Below, piece by piece: positions 28,101 through 35,087 of a stretch of 49,329 bases of DNA. Below the pieces are notes generated by a model, which did not search any database, was not told where the DNA came from, and was given only the letters and a program-made list of their open reading frames with translations. The position numbers and the translations under genes are program-made. This stretch comes from Propionivibrio dicarboxylicus (GTDB lineage: Bacteria > Pseudomonadota > Gammaproteobacteria > Burkholderiales > Rhodocyclaceae): positions 1 through 49,329 of the forward strand of contig CAMDMZ010000035.1 in assembly GCA_945902805.1 (NCBI GenBank), written 5' to 3'. Positions within the stretch are counted from its first letter, which is position 1; each line of letters opens with the position of its first letter.

Positions 28101-28631
28101 GGTCAGGTTAACCGTGGAGCCGGTATCGCCGTTCGTCAGCTGTGTGTTCTTCTGTTGATCATAGGGGTCCAGTGTGACGTTGGTAATGCTTTGCGTAGGC
28201 AGACGCGGGGGCGGAACGGTGGTCGAGCTGCCATTTGCTCCCGGTTCGTAGGTGAAGTCCGGATTGTAGGAAATTAGGTTGAAGTCCGGGCTCATGAACG
28301 GAGGGTCGCCGATATAGCAGTTTTGGCGCGCATCTACGAGACTGGACCCTTGGTCGAAACAGCTCGGGAAACCACCGGTGGTACCGGTGTAGGTAGTCAG
28401 ATAATCCGGAACGTAGTCTTGCCCCATGCTGCCCGACGTATCGAGAACGAACATCAGGTTGGGATACACCGATGTGGTGGTCGCCCCGAAAAGGGGTTCC
28501 TGGGCGAGATTGACGGTTCCGGCGCTTGACAGACCTGGTGCAAGCGCAAGAAAGCTCCCACACGACAGCGCGATAAGCAGGCCGTTGCCGATCTTTTCAA
28601 AGGCGCGGCGGATGGGGTATTGGTTTCGCAT
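22125..28631 (-). CDS. pilY1: Type IV pilus tip adhesin PilY1, unusually large
   Basis: A 2168-residue exported protein. After a signal peptide (ending ALAPGLSSAG) comes a von Willebrand A-like start with the metal-ion motif DTSGSM (near residue 66). A long repeat-rich insert follows (see the repeat feature). The C-terminal half is the PilY1 beta-propeller: SQPVFLGSPSGIYNDLHYG, TVFIGANDGMMHAFNAADGTERW, and a calcium-type loop in NDIYGGDLNGNVWRF. PilY1 primes pilus assembly with minor pilins and acts as adhesin and surface sensor. Typical lengths are about 1000-1300 residues. The start is ATG 28631 because AAGGA precedes it; an ATG at 28646 has no such site. Confidence 0.9.
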   Translation of the reverse strand: MRNQYPIRRAFEKIGNGLLIALSCGSFLALAPGLSSAGTVNLAQEPLFGATTTSVYPNLMFVLDTSGSMGQDYVPDYLTTYTGTTGGFPSCFDQGSSLVDARQNCYIGDPPFMSPDFNLISYNPDFTYEPGANGSSTTVPPPRLPTQSITNVTLDPYDQQKNTQLTNGDTGSTVNLTGATAGQGYPDRRWCALSTQDISATGAWSWVQVFKTTTASTTISQLNVGALNVLSGTTTASTTASGVAANIVAKVTAAGYSTNYTAGASGFWLIAPTGTIGTPTYTVATGAATLTTSPLDAACVANTTGYVYPNEYRRFLPSSGGTTAAGRSDSVPTATGRYALGAPYYWRIISREYCTTEARTTCIPWTSASANAIQGATTYSTNMYCADPGRSFATCQATEDTSHRYPAKCTGSTCLEPGLGSAYPYAAGVRFCKAPAKAQTDPLVACQGTYNDDTGNIIPEFLGYVIPAAGDVAYGTITVPSGLVAGQSITGITIDGNASNLLTGTYTVQYGQTDAQVASGIAALINSSYKLDGIRAITKGSSANVITVASAVVGVLDNGKTFTVTGPTGSSPGTKATATLTVSDGPSGSSDYRLGPICVGTVSGTYPSEVCSGTTISSDTAVVAVDLSTAEGKNLAATAVANAINNFGAQGYVAAVVTPGDNTVTITAPAAGTFTSPINIMTVTGGGASATGLIAPYGPTAGTLAYRIDAIKVGTTTISGPVTGDWDLSTQGGRDSAANAIASAITNGYSGTIQTPGTVKVTADTPGTGGNGLLTVESAGSGATGSIKVSTPGSDIGKRKYRINSITVATIPTPTTIATNIEFSANLYSLSGRQSAATAIKNAIGNGYTGSCTGGASCTGDTVTITANTPGAASNGTLSIAAAPAVAPTDITLTIGDAGTSTVNTDVDGIWMTGCLDSALNRPSGKGILNNDPTSTNSTSTMATRIQSAGLVSNSGFSLITKSGSVVTLTPNQGSRLDGCTLSVYIDGTGGDLTFTWGRTPHFTGLLDTLATTKTDVTGGAEIVSSTVSGMTGGTSAVLLPNTRNAFSGGTQGSGTIAVVTQPFSGGSLAGIERRAEVGSFTRCDITSTANCHGLGAGKFYRSPNRTDCAATGYCTYAEESTNFANWYAYYRTRLQAMKTGVGLAFSGIGSTYRIGFATLQSTSTGASSFLRAADFADGSPGQKQNWYTKLYAQPPANSTPLRGALKRIGQMYAHKGDLAAGDPVQYSCQQNFVLLTTDGYWNTDACSAVTQLDNSTQIGQQDGAPAVSQTTVDAVMWDGDQGGVCRDGGDSSTSSSVGTLADVAYYYAHTDLRPENPLNLTTDGPLGNCFNGVLGTAQNVCKNNVPRANSSEPAYQHMNTFTLGLGVSGTLRFQNDYASATSGDFYDIKTKVKKWPKVTPGEQTTVDDLWHAGVNGFGKYFSASNPAMLKRNLDDALSAIKSSLGTGAAAATSAQALTTQTQNFAYVASYQTGQWTGNLEARPIDATTAEVDVSATWCISDIQADSNTGIQACSGKLKTQVDAASDSRTIKIFNSAAANKLVDFNYANLTSAGLSNYFNPCSPSAPVTALSQCTLLSAPTLAATDSTALVNYLRGHYGQEMDRTANASPSFRNRKNIFGDAVGSQPVFLGSPSGIYNDLHYGAFKTAIATQHAGSGGFPKTVFIGANDGMMHAFNAADGTERWAYIPGPMLTKLRILADDSYDQANQHRYFVNASPTVAEVCFQPCTAASDWHTILVGAYGAGGKGYFALDVTDPTTPKGLWEFGVTQDADVGYSFGNPIITKLKDGRWVVLVTAGYENTTGSGEGVLFALRPDTGEVLLKISNNSGTAGSPSGLAKIEAYITDAAHDNTANDIYGGDLNGNVWRFRLQDADAANPATLPAPQPATVVKIAQLAGSDGTPQPITVKPVLTVLDDAAQTRYVVVATGQLLQTSDMSNTKLQTIYAFAENYDVTCPTDNSAGTLCEVAPKGTVFESTSGTTSGSSSEVPSTYSTVGHCAGTSGTTPPLPGGCPTGARGQLLGTTLVSDGQDSQGRALRKTSSTTIPSTKTPLIQGCYVNLPDAGERVNIDPLILNGKIVVVTNVPEASACSTGGHSFLNVFDYKTCNSVMSVELGSALAVGLTVVETETGELMPLVTMADNPTPETGKPVPQTSPGFGGRRVGWRLLTD
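25975..26868 (-). repeat. Diverged protein repeats within PilY1
   Basis: Three consecutive units of about 100 residues that begin YRLGPICVG, YRIDAIKVG and YRINSITVA. Each contains a LSxxxGxxxAAxAIxxAIxN helix pattern, then TVxITAxxPG strands and a Gly/Ala-rich end. Two or three more diverged units lie upstream (around TDAQVASGIAALINSS and ASGVAANIVAKVTAAGY). Approximate boundaries. Confidence 0.7.
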
Positions 28632-28655
28632 GATGGTTTCCTTCATGAGTACGGT

Positions 28656-29384
28656 TCAGCGCATCCAGAGCTGAACGTAGGTAGCGCCACTGCGCGGCCC
28701 GGTGACGCGAATGGTGATGCGATAAACCGGCACGACCGGGAGGCCTAGTGTCTGGTTGTTGGCAACGGTGATATTCCCTTTGGACTGGCCTCCGGTAGAT
28801 AACTCGACCAAACAATTCGAAATGCGCGGGTCTCCCGTTTGTGTCGGGCTTCCCGAAAGCCATGCCTGCTCGCACATACGGTGAATGATGTAGCGAATGT
28901 CGTAGCCAACCAGCGCCGCCTGTTGCCCGGCTGTCCATGCGGCCGACGCATTGTTGAAGGCATAGGCATTGGTCCAATTTGCCGCATTTCGGTAGTCGAA
29001 CGTTGGGTCCGCCCAGGCAAAATACCCCCCGATTGGCGGAGTTCCACCTGTCGGCGCGCGTGCCCCGGTCATGTCGGCTCCATTCATCCATAAACACGAT
29101 GCGGATCCACCCAATGAGCACGTCCCCGAAGTCGTTGCATTGCCCAGTACCGCGACCTGGGTTCGTGCTTCTTCCATTCCGGCATCGGAAATGGCAACGG
29201 CCGCCCGGTTGAATGCGAGATTGCCGGCCAGAATGGCGCTGGTATCTACAGCACGCATGAAGCCGATTCCAGCGAGGGAGAGTGCGACCAGGGCAATCAG
29301 CGCCATCAGCAGGACAACGCCCTGCTGCGCACGTCGGGCCAGGTTAAAGGATGGTTGCGGGGGTGATACCAACGGCGAGCTCAT
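28656..29384 (-). CDS. pilX: Type IV pilus minor component PilX
   Basis: A 242-residue PilX/GspK-like minor pilin. The N-terminal segment QQGVVLLMALIALVALSLAG is the hydrophobic pilin helix; it lacks Glu5 after the cleavage Gly, as usual in PilX. The second half (VELSTGGQSKGN, VYRITIRVTGPRSGATYVQLWMR) is the conserved C-terminal strand. It lies between pilW and pilY1 with short gaps. Confidence 0.85.
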   Translation of the reverse strand: MSSPLVSPPQPSFNLARRAQQGVVLLMALIALVALSLAGIGFMRAVDTSAILAGNLAFNRAAVAISDAGMEEARTQVAVLGNATTSGTCSLGGSASCLWMNGADMTGARAPTGGTPPIGGYFAWADPTFDYRNAANWTNAYAFNNASAAWTAGQQAALVGYDIRYIIHRMCEQAWLSGSPTQTGDPRISNCLVELSTGGQSKGNITVANNQTLGLPVVPVYRITIRVTGPRSGATYVQLWMR

Positions 29385-29387
29385 CGT

Positions 29388-30659
29388 TCAGTTGCTCCAA
29401 AACATGTTGCGCAACGAAACCGTGGTCTCAAAGACTTTGTAACGGTAACGGTTCCAGTTGGCACCATCATTACCATTCGCCAAGAACACCTGATTGGCTG
29501 CCGGTGCGCCACCGCTGCAGTCGATGTCGGGGGTATTGAACCCCGACCATAGCGGGGCACAGTCAGCCGTCGGAATTACATCCCGCTCCATCTCCTTGTT
29601 TCTGGCGACCAGTACCAGTCGCACAGCCTTGAGGCGGTCCCAGTTGGTCGTTGGTGTGGCGCGTGTCCATTCCCCGGCCGCCACCATCTGATCGGCGTCT
29701 GCATCAAAGCCATATTCCGTCTTGAGTGAAACGATGCCATCACTGAAGACCTGCCAGCTTGCCGCCTGGGTGCAGTTCTGGAACAGCGGCGCACAGCCGG
29801 TCAATTGCCCATTCCGGATGGCAAATGCCTTCATGGTAAAACGCTCGGGATTTCCAAGGCTATACAGCAGGCCGCTGGTTCCGGCGAAGGCGTTACCCCC
29901 GTTCCAGACCGACGTTTCCTGTTGGCAGTTGTTGTAGAAGTTGTTGAAGTTGCCGGCGGCATGACCGATTCGCGCTGCGGTGGCGACCGTGAGCGGCACT
30001 GTGTTGCCACAAGCCGCTTCACCGGCGACGTTGGCGCCTTGGTTGGTTAGCGAGGTAATCTGGGAAATGCGACAAGGAAAGGTCGGTTGGACCACAATGA
30101 CCAGATCGCCCGAGTGCAGTCCCGCAACCGGAAACCAGGTACGGTCAACACCAAGTGCGGCATTTACATTGGGGAAGTCGGTGGGTTCTGTCCATGCGCC
30201 AACCGTCAGTCCTCGACCCATGAAAAACTGCGAGCCACCACCGATGATCTGGATGATGTCCGTATTGGCGTCAAAGCCGGCCGCGTTGAGGTGTGCCGGT
30301 GGTGTGGCCGCATCCCAGATGCGAAAGGGGGCGAACGAATTGACCGGGAGCGTGATATTCCCTGGTCCTGCCGTATTCGATGCGTTGACGGTTTGACCAT
30401 AACAGGTGTTGAAGATTGTGTTCTGATCGCCAGTCATGCCGTCACCCGCACCCATGATCGAGCGCTGAATGGTTTGCAGGGCAATGGATCCGGACGATTC
30501 GGCACTATTGCTGCCGGTTGTCTGGCGTCTTTGCGCCTCAGTGGCAGACATTGCCTGCATGATGACGACGACGGTGATTAGGCCGATCATCATGGCGACC
30601 ATTAGCTCGACCAGGCTGAAACCATGGATCCGGTGTGCGGGTCTTCGCAAGAATCTCAT
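29388..30659 (-). CDS. pilW: Type IV pilus minor pilin PilW
   Basis: A 423-residue minor pilin with a type III leader cleaved at HG/FSLVELMVAMMIGL (Glu5 present). The globular domain contains several cysteines and a C-terminal AVRLVLVARNKEME strand typical of PilW. It begins just after pilV ends and is part of the tip-priming complex with PilV, PilX, FimT and PilY1. Confidence 0.85.
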   Translation of the reverse strand: MRFLRRPAHRIHGFSLVELMVAMMIGLITVVVIMQAMSATEAQRRQTTGSNSAESSGSIALQTIQRSIMGAGDGMTGDQNTIFNTCYGQTVNASNTAGPGNITLPVNSFAPFRIWDAATPPAHLNAAGFDANTDIIQIIGGGSQFFMGRGLTVGAWTEPTDFPNVNAALGVDRTWFPVAGLHSGDLVIVVQPTFPCRISQITSLTNQGANVAGEAACGNTVPLTVATAARIGHAAGNFNNFYNNCQQETSVWNGGNAFAGTSGLLYSLGNPERFTMKAFAIRNGQLTGCAPLFQNCTQAASWQVFSDGIVSLKTEYGFDADADQMVAAGEWTRATPTTNWDRLKAVRLVLVARNKEMERDVIPTADCAPLWSGFNTPDIDCSGGAPAANQVFLANGNDGANWNRYRYKVFETTVSLRNMFWSN

Positions 30660-30661
30660 GA

Positions 30662-31186
30662 TTAATCAACCAGTCGCGAGAATTGTGAGAAGGTTCTGAG
30701 TACGCCAGAACTTGTCGTCCAGTTGACCGTGACCGTCGCCGCACGTACCTGATTGGTTGTTGGATTCAATGGGTCTGCGGACGACTCAATCGCAATATTC
30801 AAACTTCCGGTGGGAAGGGTGCGTACCAGCATGGTTTGCCATGTGCCGTAAATATTTACGTCGGCTGAGCCACCGATACCAGTCTGGGAAGTCGCTGTAT
30901 ATACGCCGTCGTAATCGGTAATTAAGTTTGATGCCGCAGCTGCCCCCGTCTGTAGGTTTTGAGTGGCCAGGTCACCCGCTACTTTGTCGGCCAGAAAGCT
31001 GGCGTCAGCACGTGCCTTGGACTCTGTCGTCAGGCGAATTCCTTCTGCCTGGAGTTTGATTAGTGCAATTAGCCCGATGGCGAAGACCAGAGTCCCAACC
31101 ATGGCTTCGATCAGCATAATGCCGGCTTGCTTGCGCAGCGAGCCACGAGGAGAACTTCGGCGCACCGAGTGTTTACGGTTGATCAT
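30662..31186 (-). CDS. pilV: Type IV pilus minor pilin PilV
   Basis: A 174-residue minor pilin. The leader is cleaved at QAG/IMLIEAMVGTLVFAIG; the frame keeps Glu5. ATG 31186 is chosen for the AGGA seven bases upstream, giving an ATGA overlap with the fimT stop. The body has the AxxFLADKVAGDLATQN helix characteristic of PilV. Confidence 0.85.
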   Translation of the reverse strand: MINRKHSVRRSSPRGSLRKQAGIMLIEAMVGTLVFAIGLIALIKLQAEGIRLTTESKARADASFLADKVAGDLATQNLQTGAAAASNLITDYDGVYTATSQTGIGGSADVNIYGTWQTMLVRTLPTGSLNIAIESSADPLNPTTNQVRAATVTVNWTTSSGVLRTFSQFSRLVD

Positions 31187-31929
31187 GTGCAAATCCTTGG
31201 ATCATTGACATGTTTGACCGGCGCCAATCCCGGGTCGCACATTCGAATATCACCCCACGAAGAGACCTGTACGCGCAGGCAGCGAATAGTCCCCGTGGCG
31301 GGATCAGCGAAGTCGCTGAAACAGGTGCCGACGCCGGGGTCGGAAATATCGATGGCGATGGTTGCCGGTGAACTGGTCGCCGGATTCATCGCGCCGGTAC
31401 AAAGTCCGGAGGCATTATTGATGCGCGCTAGCGCACCAGTTCCAGTGAAGCAGGCAATCGAGTCGGCCAACACGCCGCCACCCAAACCATTGGCGGTTAC
31501 TGTGATGGTGGTTACTGTCGAGGTAAGCTGGAGTGGACTGGAATTCAGAAGTATCACGGGAGGCGCGGCATAGGGATTGCTATTTGTGGTGTCGGGCGCC
31601 TGGATATCCTCAGGCAGGTTGCAGTTGCCCGTTGGGTCCCCGTGACTAAGTTGCCACAGGTTGCTTGTCCCCGTGACCGCACATCCACCGGTTGTGTCAG
31701 TGACCAACTGAAAGCGCACCATGGCGTTGCGCTTCAATGCTTCGCCACGGGCCAGGCGAAGTCCCGAAATAACTGACTCCGCCTGATTCCGCAAGCGGCT
31801 GTTAGCCATCCAATCGGTAGCAGCAGGGATCGCAAGTGCCAACAAAATAGCCAAGATCGCCACGGCTAACATCAACTCGATGAGCGTGAATCCTGCTACC
31901 GAAACGCGTCGCGTCGGGCACATGGTCAT
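31183..31929 (-). CDS. fimT: FimT/GspH-type minor pseudopilin
   Basis: A 248-residue pseudopilin with prepilin cleavage at [19 protein letters not shown] and the GspH/FimT helix continuation NSRLRNQAESVISGLRLARGEA. ATG 31929 lies five bases after the pilE stop; further upstream starts would overlap pilE without homology. It belongs to the tip-priming set and in some species binds DNA for uptake. Confidence 0.85.
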   Translation of the reverse strand: MTMCPTRRVSVAGFTLIELMLAVAILAILLALAIPAATDWMANSRLRNQAESVISGLRLARGEALKRNAMVRFQLVTDTTGGCAVTGTSNLWQLSHGDPTGNCNLPEDIQAPDTTNSNPYAAPPVILLNSSPLQLTSTVTTITVTANGLGGGVLADSIACFTGTGALARINNASGLCTGAMNPATSSPATIAIDISDPGVGTCFSDFADPATGTIRCLRVQVSSWGDIRMCDPGLAPVKHVNDPRICT

Positions 31930-31934
31930 GGTGC

Positions 31935-32414
31935 TCAACAGGTTCCCGGGTTGGTCGGCCAACCGGCGGTGAATGTGGTTCCACTGTCAATCGAAAACGT
32001 CCGCACATCTTGCTGATTCACCTGGAATCGATAACAACTCAAGTCCTGCCCTGCGTTTCCACTAAGCGTGATGGTGTAGGTTTGTGGCAATGCCGGTGCT
32101 GCAGCACTGACCACAGCGCATGTGGGGGTGAAGTAGCGCAAATTAAGGGCGACCACTCGTGGATCTGTCGGCGGTACGCCACAGGTGGTGGTCGCCGATG
32201 GAGCGTAGCCACGCATGTCTTGATAGTACTGTTCCATCCAGGTGCGGTATTGCATCAAGGCGGACGTCGCTTCGACGACCTTTGAGCGACGGATGTATCC
32301 GTTATAGTTGGGGATAGCAATTGCAGCGAGAATTGAGATGATAGAGACTGCGATCATCAGTTCAATGAGGGTGAATCCGCGTGAGAGTTGGTGTCTTTCG
32401 AATAGCGATTTCAT
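31935..32414 (-). CDS. pilE: Type IV pilin PilE-like
   Basis: A 159-residue pilin with cleavage at [19 protein letters not shown] and a body that ends in two cysteines (SCYRF and GTC-end), plus an inner pair around TTCGVPP and TPTCAVV. AAGGA precedes the ATG by seven bases. It is the first gene of the operon pilE-fimT-pilV-pilW-pilX-pilY1-tonB-like. It is a minor pilin by context rather than the main PilA subunit. Confidence 0.85.
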   Translation of the reverse strand: MKSLFERHQLSRGFTLIELMIAVSIISILAAIAIPNYNGYIRRSKVVEATSALMQYRTWMEQYYQDMRGYAPSATTTCGVPPTDPRVVALNLRYFTPTCAVVSAAAPALPQTYTITLSGNAGQDLSCYRFQVNQQDVRTFSIDSGTTFTAGWPTNPGTC

Positions 32415-32552
32415 GTCGTAGTCCTTTAGTCTTGGTCTGGATTCTGCAATGGAGATGAACGATCTTGTATCGGCGAAGCCGTAGCAATAATAGGGGAAAC
32501 CTTACCGCTCATTGAGTGGGCGCGGGGCATCAGCCTCCCCCGCGCCGCTGAC

Positions 32553-34730
32553 TCAACGGATGGCGCGGTACGGCCGGGTGCCGGATGGCTTCGTTTTCGT
32601 CGTGGCAGGACTTGGTCGCCGTCCCGCCAGCACCGACTTTTTCGCTTTGATGACAACAGGTGCAGTTCCGGCCGGCTGCCACCCCGGAATCAGATGCTTC
32701 TTCCCCGGGCCGATCAAATCGGCGCGGCCCATACTTTGCAGGGCTTCGCGCAGCAAGGGCCAGTTGGCGGGGTCGTGGTAGCGCAGGAAGGCTTTTTGCA
32801 GCTTGCGTTCGCGGCCGCCGCGCACGATGGCTACGGTTTCGGATTTGTCGCTGACTTTCTTCAGCGGATTTTTCTCCGTGTGCCACATGGCGGTGGCAAT
32901 CGCCAGTGGCGTGGGCAGGAAGGTCTGCACCTGGTCGAGACGGAAGTTGTTGCGCTTCAACCAGAGCGCGAGATTCATCATGTCTTCGGTCGTCGTGCCC
33001 GGATGCGCGGCGATGAAGTAGGGAATCAGGTACTGTTCCTTACCCGCTTCCTTTGAGAACTTCTCGAACATCTGCTTGAAGCGCTCGTAGCTGCCGATGC
33101 CGGGCTTCATCATCTTCGACAGCGGGCCTTCCTCGGTATGTTCCGGCGCGATCTTCAGGTAGCCGCCAACGTGATGCGTGACGAGTTCCTTGATGTATTC
33201 CGGCGACTTCACGGCGAGGTCATAACGCAGGCCGGAACCGATCAATATCTTCTTGATGCCGGGCAGGGCGCGGGCCTTGCGGTAGATCGAGATCAGTGGC
33301 GCGTGGTCGGTGCCAAGGTTTTCGCAGATGCCGGGATAAACGCACGACAGACGCCGGCACGACGACTCGATTTTCGCGTCCTTGCAGGCCATGCGGTACA
33401 TATTGGCGGTCGGCCCGCCGATGTCGGAAATCACGCCGGTGAAGCCGGGTACCTTGTCGCGGATTTCCTCGATTTCGCGCAGGATGGAGTTTTCAGAGCG
33501 GCTCTGGATGATGCGGCCTTCATGCTCGGTGATCGAGCAGAAAGTGCAGCCGCCGAAGCAACCGCGCATGATGTTGACCGAGAAGCGGATCATCTCCCAG
33601 GCTGGGATTTTCGCGTTGCCGTAGGCCGGATGCGGCGCGCGGGCGTAGGGCAGGTCGTAGACGCTGTCCATTTCCTCGGTCGAGAGCGGCAGCGGCGGTG
33701 GATTCAGCCAAACATCGCGTTCGCCGTGGCCCTGGATCAAAGCGCGAGCGTTGCCGGGGTTGGATTCGAGGTGAAAAACTCGCGAGGCATGGGCGTAGAG
33801 CACCGGGTTGTCGCGCACCTGTTCATACGACGGTAGGCGGACGACGGTGTGGGCGCGCGTGTCTTTTCGCGCTGTGAGGCGTTCGGCCTTGGGTACGATA
33901 CGAATTTGCGCCGTCTCACCAGAGCCGACTTTTGCGGGCGGAGCTTCCATCGCATACGGATCAGGATGTGCATGGATTTGCCCCGGCGTATCGACACTGG
34001 TCGAGTCGGTTTCCACCCATTCCGCAGACGGCTTCCATCCACGCGAAACCATGAAGGCGGTGCCGCGCAGATCGCGGATGGTGGCTATCGTTTCGCCCTT
34101 CGCCAGCCGGTGTGAGAGTTCGACCAGTGCCCGTTCGGCATTACCGAAGATCAACAGATCGGCCTTGCTGTCCGGCAATACCGAGCGCCGTACTTTGTCG
34201 CTCCAGTAGTCGTAATGCGCGATGCGGCGCAGCGAGGCTTCGATGCTGCCGATCACCACCGGGACATCCGAAAACGCCTCGCGTGCGCGCTGGGCATAGA
34301 CCACCACGGCGCGATCCGGGCGCTTGTTCGGCTCGGCGTTGGGTGTGTAGGCATCGTCCGAACGAATCTTGCGGTCGGCGGTGTAACGATTCACCATCGA
34401 ATCCATATTGCCGGCGGTGATGCCGAAGTACAGCGCCGGCTTGCCCAATGACCGAAAGGCGTCAGCCGAATGCCAGTCCGGCTGGCTGATGATGCCGACG
34501 CGGAAGCCCTGTGCCTCCAGCAGCCGCCCGACCAGCGCCATGCCGAAGCTGGGGTGGTCGATGTAGGCGTCGCCGGTGACGAGGATGATGTCGCACTCGT
34601 CCCAGCCCAGCGTATCCATCTCGGCGCGCGACATGGGTAGGAAGGGCGCCACGCCGAAGCGCTTGGCCCAGTAGGGGCGATAGGAGGTGAGGGCTTTTGG
34701 TGGCTTTTCCACCGTGAGAGAGTCTGCCAT
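32553..34730 (-). CDS. ygiQ: YgiQ-family radical SAM protein
   Basis: A 725-residue protein of the normal family length. The N-terminal domain carries [15 protein letters not shown]; the radical SAM cluster is CFGGCTFC (CxxxCxxC) within [20 protein letters not shown], and the C-terminal part has [18 protein letters not shown]. Substrate unknown. Two dispersed repeats lie in its frame, one in a variable linker (AKVGSGETA) and one near the C-terminus (KKSVLAGRR). Nine bases separate it from the HNH fragment upstream, so it may have lost its promoter when the island inserted. Confidence 0.9.
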   Translation of the reverse strand: MADSLTVEKPPKALTSYRPYWAKRFGVAPFLPMSRAEMDTLGWDECDIILVTGDAYIDHPSFGMALVGRLLEAQGFRVGIISQPDWHSADAFRSLGKPALYFGITAGNMDSMVNRYTADRKIRSDDAYTPNAEPNKRPDRAVVVYAQRAREAFSDVPVVIGSIEASLRRIAHYDYWSDKVRRSVLPDSKADLLIFGNAERALVELSHRLAKGETIATIRDLRGTAFMVSRGWKPSAEWVETDSTSVDTPGQIHAHPDPYAMEAPPAKVGSGETAQIRIVPKAERLTARKDTRAHTVVRLPSYEQVRDNPVLYAHASRVFHLESNPGNARALIQGHGERDVWLNPPPLPLSTEEMDSVYDLPYARAPHPAYGNAKIPAWEMIRFSVNIMRGCFGGCTFCSITEHEGRIIQSRSENSILREIEEIRDKVPGFTGVISDIGGPTANMYRMACKDAKIESSCRRLSCVYPGICENLGTDHAPLISIYRKARALPGIKKILIGSGLRYDLAVKSPEYIKELVTHHVGGYLKIAPEHTEEGPLSKMMKPGIGSYERFKQMFEKFSKEAGKEQYLIPYFIAAHPGTTTEDMMNLALWLKRNNFRLDQVQTFLPTPLAIATAMWHTEKNPLKKVSDKSETVAIVRGGRERKLQKAFLRYHDPANWPLLREALQSMGRADLIGPGKKHLIPGWQPAGTAPVVIKAKKSVLAGRRPSPATTKTKPSGTRPYRAIR
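32618..32641 (+). repeat. Dispersed 24-bp repeat, copy 7 (3' part of ygiQ)
   Basis: Exact consensus copy, antisense to ygiQ, giving the peptide KSVLAGRR near the C-terminus. Confidence 0.85.
33910..33933 (+). repeat. Dispersed 24-bp repeat, copy 8 (middle of ygiQ)
   Basis: A copy with three differences, antisense to ygiQ and read in a different frame from copy 7 (KVGSGETA). Confidence 0.75.
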
Positions 34731-34739
34731 CGCGGCAGT

Positions 34740-34922
34740 TTAGAGGATGACGCGGCTTTGCGCCGGCAGGTGCCGCGCCAAAAAATCCATCTGGTCGGCG
34801 AGGATGTGGCGGTTGCTAAGGATCAGGTATTCGGCCTTGTTGGGCACGTAGGGTGCGTACATCAGATGCATGTGCGCCTGTTCCGGGGTGCGGCCACTCT
34901 TGGTCTGGTTGCACGGACGACA
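34740..34922 (-). pseudogene. C-terminal fragment of an HNH endonuclease, cut by the island
   Basis: The minus-strand frame reads CRPCNQTKSGRTPEQ, then MHLMYAPYVPNKAEYLIL and NRHILADQMDFLARHLP. This matches the end of a family of bacterial HNH nucleases, where CxxCNxxKGxRTPEEA follows the HNH core. The upstream part, with the catalytic His and Asn, is absent; upstream of the TGT codon at 34920-34922 the sequence changes to the AT-richer island. The family identity is from memory of the conserved tail and no search was run. Confidence 0.65.
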
Positions 34923-35039
34923 ATATCCCGACCTTTTCATATTTACTGGTTAGTGAGGCATGCTGGCCAGTTTTACTCCCAATTGTGGCGGTTTTGCCCT
35001 ATTTATTCATTCTTGACCGTCGTGCTGACTGCAGGGGTA

Positions 35040-35069
35040 TTGTGATATTTTTACCAACTAACTTACTAT
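35040..35069 (+). promoter_or_regulatory. Candidate promoter of the recombinase operon
   Basis: TTGTGA, an 18-base spacer and TACTAT in an AT-rich stretch; start of transcription would be about 12 bases before the GTG at 35088. Confidence 0.35.
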
Positions 35070-35087
35070 ATCGGGTACGATGTTTGT

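Noticed and set aside
982-33933. The 24-bp repeat as the Neisseria DNA-uptake sequence
   Set aside because: Only the first GCCGTC matches; the repeat is twice as long and does not continue as the neisserial core. A different uptake-like role remains possible.
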